From NCBI GenBank assembly GCA_002327905.1, contig DCUY01000104.1:1-64000 (forward strand): 64,000 nt of DNA, given 5' to 3'. The notes below the pieces were generated by a model. The model was not told where the DNA came from and did no database searches. It worked only from the letters and a program-made list of their open reading frames with translations. The position numbers were made by a program, and so were the translations under genes. Each line of letters opens with the position of its first letter. The first letter of the stretch is position 1. Of the stretch, positions 9,754 through 19,100 are shown one piece after another. This DNA comes from Caldifarciminota bacterium UBA2202. GTDB taxonomy: Bacteria > Hydrothermota > 32-111.

Positions 9754-10691
9754 TTTACACTCCTGAAATAAGTAATTGTTTTCTCAAGTCCGTCCTCTAA
9801 TTTAATTTTTGCGCTAAACTTCAATTTCTTCTTTGCCAAAGAAAGATCCGGCTTTCTTCTGCACGGGTCATCAGAAGGAAGTCTTTTATAAATGATCTTT
9901 GAATTTGAATTTGTAAGAGTGATTATCAATTGTGCTATATCTTTCACGCTCCTCTCGTCATCAGTTCCGAGATTGACAGGACCGGTGAAATCATCACTTG
10001 AATTCATCATCTTCATAAGTCCGTCCACCATGTCCGAAACATAGCAGAATGACCTTGTCTGATTACCGTCTCCAAAGACTGTAAGATTTTTATTTTCAAG
10101 AGACTGATTTATGAAATTAGAGACTACTCTGCCGTCATCTTTCATCATGGAAGGACCATAGGTATTGAAAATTCTGCACAATTTAATCTGTACATTGTGA
10201 TTGCGGTGGTATTCAAACATCAGAGTCTCTGCGATTCTTTTTCCTTCGTCGTAGCAGGCTCTGATTCCTATCGGATTTACATTTCCCCAGTAGTTCTCCT
10301 TTTGAGGATGGACAAGCGGGTCTCCATAAATTTCCGAAGTCGATGAAAGAAGCACTTTTGATTTGAAGCGTTTTGCCATTCCGAGAATATTCATTGTTCC
10401 CATGAAATTCGTCTTCAGAGTTCTTATCGGATTTTTTTGGTAAAAAACAGGAGAAGCTGGAGAAGCAAGGTGATAAATTTCATCCGCTTTTATTTCAACA
10501 GGACTTATAATATCATGTAAAATAAATTTGAAGTTTTTATATTTGGAAAGCAATTTTACATTGGCTTCGCTTCCAGTATAAAAGTTGTCAAGCCCGATTA
10601 TGTCGTTTTCCTCCTCTTCCAGAATTTTTTTACAAAGATTATACCCAATGAATCCTGCACAGCCTGTGATAAGAATTTTTTTCTTCACCAT
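9750..10691 (-). CDS. NAD-dependent epimerase/decarboxylase, UDP-glucuronate decarboxylase-like
   Basis: An extended short-chain dehydrogenase/reductase: ILITGCAGFIGYNLC (nucleotide-binding GxxGxxG), YHLASPASP, LLSSTSEIYGDP, and the catalytic CYDEGKR version of YxxxK. RIFNTYGPSMMKDDGRVVSN and DDPCRRKPDLSLAKK near the C-terminus are strongly reminiscent of UDP-xylose synthases. It would convert UDP-glucuronate to UDP-xylose or a 4-keto pentose. It overlaps both neighbours by a few bases, so it is translationally linked to the dehydrogenase before it, which could provide the glucuronate. See the finding on the mismatch in that dehydrogenase. Confidence 0.8.
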   Translation of the reverse strand: MVKKKILITGCAGFIGYNLCKKILEEEENDIIGLDNFYTGSEANVKLLSKYKNFKFILHDIISPVEIKADEIYHLASPASPVFYQKNPIRTLKTNFMGTMNILGMAKRFKSKVLLSSTSEIYGDPLVHPQKENYWGNVNPIGIRACYDEGKRIAETLMFEYHRNHNVQIKLCRIFNTYGPSMMKDDGRVVSNFINQSLENKNLTVFGDGNQTRSFCYVSDMVDGLMKMMNSSDDFTGPVNLGTDDERSVKDIAQLIITLTNSNSKIIYKRLPSDDPCRRKPDLSLAKKKLKFSAKIKLEDGLEKTITYFRSVK

Positions 10692-11998
10692 CCGATTCCT
10701 CTGTAATTTTTTCCGCTCTTTCTTTCAGGAAATAAATTGACAAGATCAATTATAAGGACATCTTTACCTTTATAATTATTCAGTATCTCTCTGTATGAAT
10801 TATCTTTATTAGCGATTACAACCATATCAACTTTTTCAAGCATTTTTATCGGGTCGCTCTCCATCAGAGTCGAAATATGCTTTATCTCCCTCTCGATGAA
10901 TTCTTTGTTTGTTCCCATGATATTTGCGAGATGCACATTCTCATCATATATGTAAACATCTTTTCCCTTGCCGAGAAGCTTTTCAACCAAAAGAACCGCT
11001 GGGGATTCTCTCAGGTCATCCGTTCCGTTCTTAAAACTTATTCCGAATATTCCGACTTTAGGCGATTTTTCCTTAATTATATTTTGAAATGCCCATTCAA
11101 CATGAAGATCATTTGAATTCATAATATTCTCCACAACAGGCATGTCCACGCCTATTTTCTTTCCTTCATACGATAAAGCCCTTACATCTTTCGGCAGACA
11201 TGAACCGCCGAACGCGAATCCCGGTCTAAGATAGTATTCTGATATATTGAGTTTCCTGTCCATTATGAAAATATCAATCACTTCTCTTGAATCAATGTTC
11301 TTTCTTTTGCAGAATCTTGACACCTCATTTGCAAAATCCACTTTAAGAGCATGAAATGCATTATTTACATATTTCAGCATCTCAGCGGTCCGTATTGCAG
11401 TGACAATGAACTGACATTCAAGAAATGAGTACATTTTTCTGATCGTCTTTTCACTTGATTCGCATTCGCATCCGAGAAGGGTGTACGGAGGATTATAAAA
11501 ATCATTGACTGCGTTTCCCTCTCTTAAAAACTCCGGATTGGCGGCAATATCAAAATCCTTTTTTCTCTTCAGTCCTGATTTTGCCTCGACTATTTCAGCA
11601 TACTTGTCTACAGTGCCGGGCATTGAAGTTGACCTTATCAGAACAATGTGAAAAGAATTTTTTTCCTTCAGCACTTCTCCAATCTCTTCGGCAGTTTTGA
11701 ATATATAAGAGAGGTCAACCTCTCCGGTCTCTCTCGACGGAGTGCCTACGCATATCAGAGATATGTTAGTCTCCATCACAGCCTGTTTTATATCGCCGGT
11801 AGCAACAAGATTTTTACTTGCAGTGACTTTTTTGACTATCTCACCCACATAAGGCTCAACTATAGGAGAGACTCCGGCATTGACCTGTTCTATCTTGTCC
11901 CTGCTCACCTCGACTCCCAGAACCTTATAGCCCTGCTCTGCAAGGCAGGCGGCGGATATTATTCCCACATACCCAAGTCCGAATACTGAAATTTTCAT
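10685..11998 (-). CDS. nucleotide-sugar 6-dehydrogenase, GDP-mannose dehydrogenase-like
   Basis: A two-step NAD-dependent oxidation of a hexose nucleotide to its uronate. VFGLGYVGIISAACLAEQGY is the N-terminal NAD domain. The segment FAFGGSCLPKDVRAL around residues 255-270 holds the catalytic cysteine and reads closer to GDP-mannose dehydrogenase (AlgD) than to the GFGGSCFPKD of UDP-glucose dehydrogenases. GISFKNGTDDLRESPAV marks the C-terminal UDP-binding-type domain. At 437 residues it is full length. The ATG overlaps the kinase stop (ATGA). Its product is GDP-mannuronate or UDP-glucuronate; the adjacent decarboxylase gene favours the latter, the motif the former. Confidence 0.85.
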   Translation of the reverse strand: MKISVFGLGYVGIISAACLAEQGYKVLGVEVSRDKIEQVNAGVSPIVEPYVGEIVKKVTASKNLVATGDIKQAVMETNISLICVGTPSRETGEVDLSYIFKTAEEIGEVLKEKNSFHIVLIRSTSMPGTVDKYAEIVEAKSGLKRKKDFDIAANPEFLREGNAVNDFYNPPYTLLGCECESSEKTIRKMYSFLECQFIVTAIRTAEMLKYVNNAFHALKVDFANEVSRFCKRKNIDSREVIDIFIMDRKLNISEYYLRPGFAFGGSCLPKDVRALSYEGKKIGVDMPVVENIMNSNDLHVEWAFQNIIKEKSPKVGIFGISFKNGTDDLRESPAVLLVEKLLGKGKDVYIYDENVHLANIMGTNKEFIEREIKHISTLMESDPIKMLEKVDMVVIANKDNSYREILNNYKGKDVLIIDLVNLFPERKSGKNYRGIGW

Positions 11999-14184
11999 TG
12001 TTCACCCTCTTCTTTTGAATGATAGTGATAATAATAGTGGTAGTAGTAATATCTACCGTAATAACTCGTCATGTTTATGTTATTGAAAACAAATCCTAAG
12101 ACATTGACATTCATGTTGAGGAGTATTTTATTTGCATAATGCAGGTCCCTCTTATGAGCCTTCTTGAATTGCACTACCCACAAGAGTCCGTCAGATATTT
12201 TTGAAAGTATCGTAGGATCTGCTATTGACAGCATCGGTGAAGTGTCAATGATTATATAATCGAACTGCTTTCTCAGTTCCTTGAATATAAGTTTTGTTTT
12301 GGGAGACTCTAAAAGCTCCGTTGAATGTGTGGTTCTCTCTCCATGAGGCATTATATATAAATTTGAAAGCGAGGATTGATGTATGCATTCGCTCAACTCA
12401 ACATCCTCTTTTATTGCATGAGACAAGCCCTTGCTCTTTTGCGGTATTTCAAAGATTCTGCTGATTGTCGGTCTGCGCAGATCACCATCGATTATGAGCG
12501 TGCGCTTATTCAGCTGAGAGAGCACAATTCCCAGATTAGCCACTGTAGTTGATTTTCCCTCTCCCTTGGTTGCTGAAGAGACAGTCATCATCTGATGTGG
12601 GTTTTCCTGCGAAAGATAAATTATATTTGTTCTTAAAATTTTGTATGATTCGCTTACAGGAGAACCTTCAGGAAGGTTTGTTATTATAGGAGATTTTGAC
12701 GACTGGGGTTCCGATTTCCCGTTATTCTCAGTTTTTTTAAGAATCAATGGGACACTGCCTAATGTTTTTATCTTAAATTCTCTTTCTATTTCATCAATAT
12801 CCTTAATGGTGTCATCAATATATTCCTTTAAAAGCACGCTTCCGATTGCTATTATAAGAGACAAAAAGAATCCGAGAATCAGATTTCTGCTTGTCTTGGG
12901 AAGTATTGGCTTTGTTGTCAGAACAGCTTTGTCAATTATACGCACTGCTCCGAGTTTTCCGGCCTCCGCGACTCTTGATTCTTCATATTTGCTTCGAAGC
13001 ATAAGATAAAGTTCTTCAGACACTTTTTTATCCCTCTCGAGGCGGGCCAATGAAATTTCCTTGAGAGGAACATGTTTCATCTTTGCTTCATATTCTTCAA
13101 CTGCAGTTGTGAGAGCATTCAGCATTGACTCTTTGGTCTTCATATCCACCTGCAGAGAGAGTATTTCATCAATGATTCCTTCTGAATACTCCACAGGATT
13201 GGCAGAGATATACCGTTCCTTGAAATTGGATTTGCTTGTTTCAACAATTTGCGCTTTTATGTTGCTGATTCTATTTTTGACTTCAATTATCTTCGGATGA
13301 AGAGAATCGTATCCCAAAGAGAGATAATACGCATAATTGGATTCAAGAGTCTCCAATTCGTTTATGGAGCGGGAAATGAAAGGATTTGAAGTATTGAAAA
13401 TACCTTCTGCAAGAGCTTTCTGCGATTCATTCAGATTTTCCGTCAAAGCATTCAGCCTTGTCTTCGCAGTGTGAAGCTCAACCTCGATTGATTTTCTCTG
13501 CTGTTCATAAATTGATATTGTCTGAACTAAAATCTTTGTCTCCTCTGAAAGTTCAAGAATGGAGTTCCCCTCTTTGTATGTCTTCAGACGCTCCTCGGAA
13601 TTTTTAAGTTCAGATTCAATCTTAGTCAGCTGTTCTTCAAGAAAATGCCTCACTTCGCTCAATTCGCCTCTCGTCATGTCAAGATTTATTGTGTGATACT
13701 GATTCACAATTAAATTCGTTATGTAATAAGCATTGAAAGGAGTCTTGTCCCTGTATGATATCCTTAGTATGTCAGTATCCTTTATCGGTATCACTGAGAG
13801 TCCGCTTTTAATCAAAGACATCTTTCTCTCTTTTGATAATTTCTGCGTTTTCAGATAAACTGAATCCGGTGTCGAATCGTTTTCAATAGCAGTGACTACT
13901 CTTTCTATCAGAGAGCGCGATTGTATCATCTCTATGTGATTATTAATCAATGTCTGGCGCGGATTCATCTCCCTTATCGGGAAGAAAGATAGGCCTTTGT
14001 CGCTGTTTTCAATCAGTACAGTGGAATTTGATTGGTAAACAGGTCTTGAAAGCTTTGTAAAAACGAATATGAAGACAAATACCGCCAAAAATACAGAAAG
14101 CAGAAGGAACCGGTTCTCCATCAGCAGATACCAGTAAGTTCTTAGTTCCTTTCCATCCTCTTCAACCAATTTTTCTTGCATCAT
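11995..14184 (-). CDS. polysaccharide co-polymerase / BY-kinase (Wzc family)
   Basis: An inner-membrane chain-length regulator fused to a bacterial tyrosine kinase. The Wzz-type N-terminal domain lies between a helix at about 28-46 and a second helix near 435-455, with a long periplasmic coiled coil between. The cytoplasmic ATPase has Walker A SATKGEGKSTTVANLG, Walker A' LIIDGDLRRP and Walker B YIIIDTSPM. The C-terminus is an autophosphorylated-type tyrosine cluster with about ten tyrosines among histidines (YYGRYYYYHYYYHYH). Length 729 matches Wzc-like proteins. It follows the WbpA-like gene by 7 bases. This is the only assembly-level component of the locus; no flippase, polymerase or export channel is present in the window. 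Confidence 0.92.
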   Translation of the reverse strand: MMQEKLVEEDGKELRTYWYLLMENRFLLLSVFLAVFVFIFVFTKLSRPVYQSNSTVLIENSDKGLSFFPIREMNPRQTLINNHIEMIQSRSLIERVVTAIENDSTPDSVYLKTQKLSKERKMSLIKSGLSVIPIKDTDILRISYRDKTPFNAYYITNLIVNQYHTINLDMTRGELSEVRHFLEEQLTKIESELKNSEERLKTYKEGNSILELSEETKILVQTISIYEQQRKSIEVELHTAKTRLNALTENLNESQKALAEGIFNTSNPFISRSINELETLESNYAYYLSLGYDSLHPKIIEVKNRISNIKAQIVETSKSNFKERYISANPVEYSEGIIDEILSLQVDMKTKESMLNALTTAVEEYEAKMKHVPLKEISLARLERDKKVSEELYLMLRSKYEESRVAEAGKLGAVRIIDKAVLTTKPILPKTSRNLILGFFLSLIIAIGSVLLKEYIDDTIKDIDEIEREFKIKTLGSVPLILKKTENNGKSEPQSSKSPIITNLPEGSPVSESYKILRTNIIYLSQENPHQMMTVSSATKGEGKSTTVANLGIVLSQLNKRTLIIDGDLRRPTISRIFEIPQKSKGLSHAIKEDVELSECIHQSSLSNLYIMPHGERTTHSTELLESPKTKLIFKELRKQFDYIIIDTSPMLSIADPTILSKISDGLLWVVQFKKAHKRDLHYANKILLNMNVNVLGFVFNNINMTSYYGRYYYYHYYYHYHSKEEGEQ

Positions 14185-14191
14185 ATCTCCA

Positions 14192-15502
14192 TTATAATTT
14201 TATTATGTTTTTACTCGAAATTCCCTTGAATCCGTTCCGAGTGTCAAAAATGACCTTTGAATGCTTTGCGTACCATTTGTAATCAAACTTTGTGTGATTT
14301 GTCAGAAGAATAACGCAGTCATAACTCTCAAGCTCTTTCTCCGAGATTGTATTTAAAACTCTTACTTTTTTGTGAGTTCCCCTCTCATCAATAAAATAAT
14401 TCACCATAGGGTCTATCACAGACACATTCGCTTTATCCTCTTTGAGAAGATGATAAACTTCGAAGGATGGAGATTCGCGCAGATCATCAATATCCTTCTT
14501 GTATGCCATTCCCATAAGAAGAATTTTCGACCCGTTTATCGCGATTTTCCTTTTGTTTAATATTTCCGCGACTTTTCCCACAACGAATCTCGGCATATTT
14601 GTGTTTACATCAGACGAGAGTTCGATGAATCTGTTGTAGAAGTCATACATCTTCGCCTTCCATGACAGGTACATCGGATCAAGCGGAATACAATGTCCGC
14701 CTATTCCGGGTCCGGGATAAAACGGCATAAAGCCGAATGGTTTTGTAGATGCCGCGTCTATAACATTCCACATATCTATTCCCATTCTGTGGCACATAAT
14801 CGCAAGCTCATTCACAAGACCGATGTTCACCGCTCTGAAAGTATTTTCAAGAAGCTTAACCATCTCTGCCTCTTCCGGCGTGTTTACAGGAATAACTTTT
14901 TCAATAACCTGTCCGTATAATGCCAATGAGAGGTCAGTATCCTTTTTTGTTATTCCGCCTATGACCTTTGGAGTATTCTTTGTATTGTATTTCGGATTTC
15001 CCGGGTCAACTCTCTCAGGAGAGAATGCCACAAAAATATCTTTACCGACTTTGTATCCCTCTTTTTCTATTTCATCCGCTATAAGCTCCCGAGTGGTTCC
15101 TGGATATGTTGTAGATTCTAAAACAACAAGCATATCCTTATGAAGATATTTTCTGATGCTGTTCATGGAGGATGTTATATAAGAGATATCCGGATCTTTG
15201 CTCTTCTGAAGAGGAGTCGGAACAGCAATTGAAATACAGTCGGTTTTTTTCGCAACGGAATAATCCGTTGTCGGAATAAAATTTCCTTTTTTGATGCACT
15301 CTCTCACTTCAGAGTCTTTCACATCTATAATGTAGGATTTTCCCTTTTTCAGCATATTTATTTTTTCTTCAAGTAAATCAATTCCGTAAACAGTAAAACC
15401 CTTCTTTGCGAATTCCACTGCGAGAGGCAGACCGACATAGCCCATTCCCACTACTCCGATTACCGCCTTCTTAGTCTTGATTTTTTCCATCAAAGCATTC
15501 AT
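14192..15502 (-). CDS. UDP-N-acetylhexosamine 6-dehydrogenase (WbpA/WecC family)
   Basis: It oxidises UDP-GlcNAc or UDP-ManNAc to the uronate. GVVGMGYVGLPLAVEFAKKG starts the NAD domain; ESTTYPGTTREL, the NTFRAVNIGLVNELA helix and PGPGIGGHCIPLDP with the active-site cysteine are all as in WbpA/WecC rather than in UDP-glucose dehydrogenases. The C-terminal domain has GMAYKKDIDDLRESPSFE. Length 436 is typical. It lies 16 bases after the neuA-like gene. With the WbpB-like and DegT genes it gives most of a UDP-2,3-diamino-uronic acid pathway. Confidence 0.9.
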   Translation of the reverse strand: MNALMEKIKTKKAVIGVVGMGYVGLPLAVEFAKKGFTVYGIDLLEEKINMLKKGKSYIIDVKDSEVRECIKKGNFIPTTDYSVAKKTDCISIAVPTPLQKSKDPDISYITSSMNSIRKYLHKDMLVVLESTTYPGTTRELIADEIEKEGYKVGKDIFVAFSPERVDPGNPKYNTKNTPKVIGGITKKDTDLSLALYGQVIEKVIPVNTPEEAEMVKLLENTFRAVNIGLVNELAIMCHRMGIDMWNVIDAASTKPFGFMPFYPGPGIGGHCIPLDPMYLSWKAKMYDFYNRFIELSSDVNTNMPRFVVGKVAEILNKRKIAINGSKILLMGMAYKKDIDDLRESPSFEVYHLLKEDKANVSVIDPMVNYFIDERGTHKKVRVLNTISEKELESYDCVILLTNHTKFDYKWYAKHSKVIFDTRNGFKGISSKNIIKL

Positions 15503-15517
15503 TGTTTTTCCTCCTGT

Positions 15518-16144
15518 TTAATGCACAATTGTTGCTTTTATATAATCCAAATATTCATCAATGTCAATAGAATTCGTCTCTTTCATTATAAAAGGAATAA
15601 AACTGTCCTGCGGGATTTTCTTCTCAGCATGAAACTGCCGCACTGAAAAAATATAAATCGCACCGTTTATCTGAAATATTTTTGGAGAATTGATATACAA
15701 TTTTTCTGCATATCCTTTTTTGGACAGAGTGCAGAGATTGTCATTTACTTTTTTTGCTTCAAAGACCGAGACAACGGGAATTCCATCTTTTTTGAATATG
15801 GTGTAAGCATTTTTAATGTCATCGGAAGTTCTGTTGGGTGAAGTCGGTTGAAGCAGAATAACCGTATCCACATCTTCAAAAGAATATTTTTTTATAAGAT
15901 ATGATATGAGAGAGTCTGTAGTGGAAAAGCTCTTCGCAATCTTTTCAGGCCTGATGTCTGTTATCCCACCCTTCAGATTCATATTTTCTCTGATATTTGT
16001 AGATACAATTATTTCATCGCACACACCGCTCTTAAAAGCTCTCTCGCATGCTATCTCAATTAGATTCTTTCCCTTTATAGTAAGGAGATTCTTTCCTTCA
16101 ATCCTTCTGCTGTCTCTTCTCGCAGGAATAATGCATTTAACCAT
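15518..16144 (-). CDS. neuA: CMP-nonulosonate / acylneuraminate cytidylyltransferase
   Basis: It activates a nonulosonic acid with CTP to the CMP-sugar. The nucleotide-binding start CIIPARRDSRRIEGKNL is the family signature, followed by DEIIVSTN, VILLQPTSPNRTSDDI and NGAIYIF with the acidic residues near the end. At 208 residues it is a compact single-domain member. It is the obvious partner of the neuB-like gene at 1521, although the two are on different strands and 13 kb apart. It follows the coiled-coil gene by two bases. Confidence 0.85.
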   Translation of the reverse strand: MVKCIIPARRDSRRIEGKNLLTIKGKNLIEIACERAFKSGVCDEIIVSTNIRENMNLKGGITDIRPEKIAKSFSTTDSLISYLIKKYSFEDVDTVILLQPTSPNRTSDDIKNAYTIFKKDGIPVVSVFEAKKVNDNLCTLSKKGYAEKLYINSPKIFQINGAIYIFSVRQFHAEKKIPQDSFIPFIMKETNSIDIDEYLDYIKATIVH

Positions 16145-16146
16145 AT

Positions 16147-19100
16147 TTATCCGAACAGGATGTCATCCATTGATGAGCTCTCCGAAGAGGACTCCTTGGA
16201 TGATTCACTCTCCATTTTTTTAAATGTTTTCTGAAATTCGCTTATCTGCCTCTCTTCTGCAAATTCTTTCACAGGAGATTTCTCAGAGGCAAAGTCAACA
16301 TGCTTGACTGCAGGCTTCGACAATGTCTCAAATATATCCTGTCTTTTTTCTTCAGGATGTTTTTCTCTTTGGAATACATCAGTTGTCTTTTTCGATGCCT
16401 CTTCTGATTTTCCCATCCGCAATTCTCTTATCTCTGACTGCAGAATTTTGTTCTCTCTTAACAATCTCTCTGATGTCTCCTCAAGTTCCCTTATTTTCAT
16501 AATGCCGCCTGCAAAAGATTTCTCTTCAGGAATCCTCTTTGCATTTTCAAGCTCCAGTTCTTTTGTCTTCCTGTGAAGGGATTCGATCTCCTCTTTCGCT
16601 TTTACAATCTGATTGTTCGTTCTTTGAAGAGATTCTCTTAGCTCCTTATTCTCTGAAAACAATTTGATCATCTCCGCATCAGCCCCAGATTTATCCTTTT
16701 CTGATGCATTGACTTCAGTGAGGCGCTTATTCTCTTCCGTGAGAGTGTTTATTTCTTTTTCAATAGAATTCTTTTTCTTAGAAAGTTCTTCAAGGTGGAG
16801 ATTCTCTGCGTCAAGTTTGGAATCAATCTGTTCTTTATCATCTGTCGCCTTCTTCAATTCTCTCTGAAGAGAGCTGTACTGTTCCTGCATCTGTTTTTCT
16901 ATTTTTGCTATCTTAACCATCTTTTGAGTTGTATCTGAGAGTTCCTTTTTCAGATTTTCAAGTTTCACCTGATCATCCACAAATCCCTGTTGCATCTCTT
17001 GTCTCTTCGAACTCATGCGGGCTATCTCAGTGTTCTTCGATTTCAATTCCTCTGTAACACTGCTTAATTCCTTTCTGTATGTAAGCAGAGTCTTCTCCTT
17101 GTCTGAAAGTTCACTCTCAATGTTCTTTTTAATATTCTCTATTTTTTCTATTCCAAGAACAGCCGCAAGCTTCCTCTCCTGATTCTTTCTGAGAACAATG
17201 ATTTCATCCAGTTTGTTCTTTATTTTCAGAAGTTGATTGAGGCTCATTTTTGCTTCAATTACCTGAGGAGCATCATCCTGCAGAGGCTTGTATTCCCTTA
17301 TATTGGGAAAATCAGTTTCGATTCTCTCCACCTTTTCATTAAGCTCCTCAAAATCCCTCTTCCTCTCTTCAATGATTGTTCTCGTCTTTATCTCTTCCGC
17401 TTTAAGCTCCTCTATCTCCTGTGCAAAACTCTCCTTCTGCAGTCTGACATCCTCTAAATCTACGGAAGCCATTTTTATGCTCATCTGCAAGCCGTTAAGC
17501 CTCTCCTGTGTCTCTTTCAATTCTGCTCCGCATTTGACTGCTTCCGACTCTTTTTCCTTCAGCCATTTTTCAAGTTCGTCTTTGTCTGACCTTAGGGAGA
17601 CTGTCTCATTCTTCAGTTCTATCAGTTCTTCATCAAGAGCCTGCTTCTCCTTCTCCATATCTTCAATTGCAGAAGATACTCCCCTCATCCTGTCTTTAAT
17701 CTCATTCTCTATATTGACCTCTCTGTCATGAAGCTTTGCAATTTTAGCATCCATTGACTCTATTTCTTTCTTCTTTGAATCAAATTCTTCATCTATAATG
17801 GCAAGCTGTGTCTCAGCCTCTTCCATTTTAATTTTCATCTCGGAAAATGCTTTTTCTGAGGATTCGTTTTTGTCCTTAATTTGCTTTTCAATATCCTCAA
17901 GAATCTCTTCCTGCTCAAGCACTTCCAATTTATATTTGTCAATTTCATTCATTATGTGCGTCTTCTCTTCTGTCTTCTTTGCTATCTCCTCCACAAGTGT
18001 CTTTCTTTCAAGCTCTTTTCCGTTGAAATTAGCGAGTATCATTTCAGCATTGGCTTTTAATTTCTCAAGCTCGCTTTTGTCTTCAATTATACTCTCTTTC
18101 AAAGACGAATCCTCTTCCTTGAGATCTTTTATACTCTTATCCAGTTCAATTTTTTCTTTCCTTGTCTTTTCAATATCGTTTATTAGAGCAGTCTTTTGTT
18201 TCTCATACTCAGCCATTTCATTCTTAATCTCCACATATCTGTCGGAGAAACCCGTGTACTCCTTCATTATTTCATCAAGTTTGTTTTGATTCTGTTTTAT
18301 TGAGGTCTTTATATTTTCGATTTTCTCGCTTTCGGATTCAACCTCTGCCTCAAGAATCTTTTTCTTCTTCTCATTGGAATTTACCAGAGTATCTATCTCA
18401 TTGAAGTAGGATTCCCTGTCTTTTATCTGTTTCTCTTTGTCGGAAAGCATCTTAATCGCATTTTCATAATCCGTTCTTGCCCTCTTAACTTTCTCCTGAT
18501 ATTCACCAAGCTGTGTTTTTATCTGGTCATATTCCGATTTTGATTCCTGCAGTTCTTTCTCAACCGACTCTTTCTCCTTCTTGATTTTATCTCTTTCCTT
18601 TTCATTCTGAGAAGTCTGATTCTTAATCTCCTCAGAATGCTTCTTTAACTCCTTTATCTTCTCTCCAATGTCCATCTCCTGATTCAGAGTCTTTCCCATT
18701 CCTGATTCAAGATTGTTCAAATATTCTCTCTTATCGCTTATTTTTCCTTCAAGGTCTTTAAGAGTATTCTTTTCTTCTTCAATTTTCTTTAATAAGATAT
18801 CCTGCTCTTTCTTCGCCTTTTCAATTACTGTCCTTGTCTCCCTCTCCTGCTCTTTGTACTCCTCAAAATTGCTTTCAAGGTCAGAGCGCGATTTTTTCAG
18901 GTCTTCAATTGACTTTTTCAGAAAATTCAATTCATTCTCTGATTTTTCCTTTTCAAGTTTTATCTGATTAAGGTTAGTTCCCTCTCTGTCAATTTTGGAT
19001 TTTGCCTCTCTAATCAATTCTTCAAATTCCTTTTTCTCTTTTATTGCAGTTTCAATACCATCATTGAGAGTCTGTTTATTATTTTTCTTTTCTTCAACTT

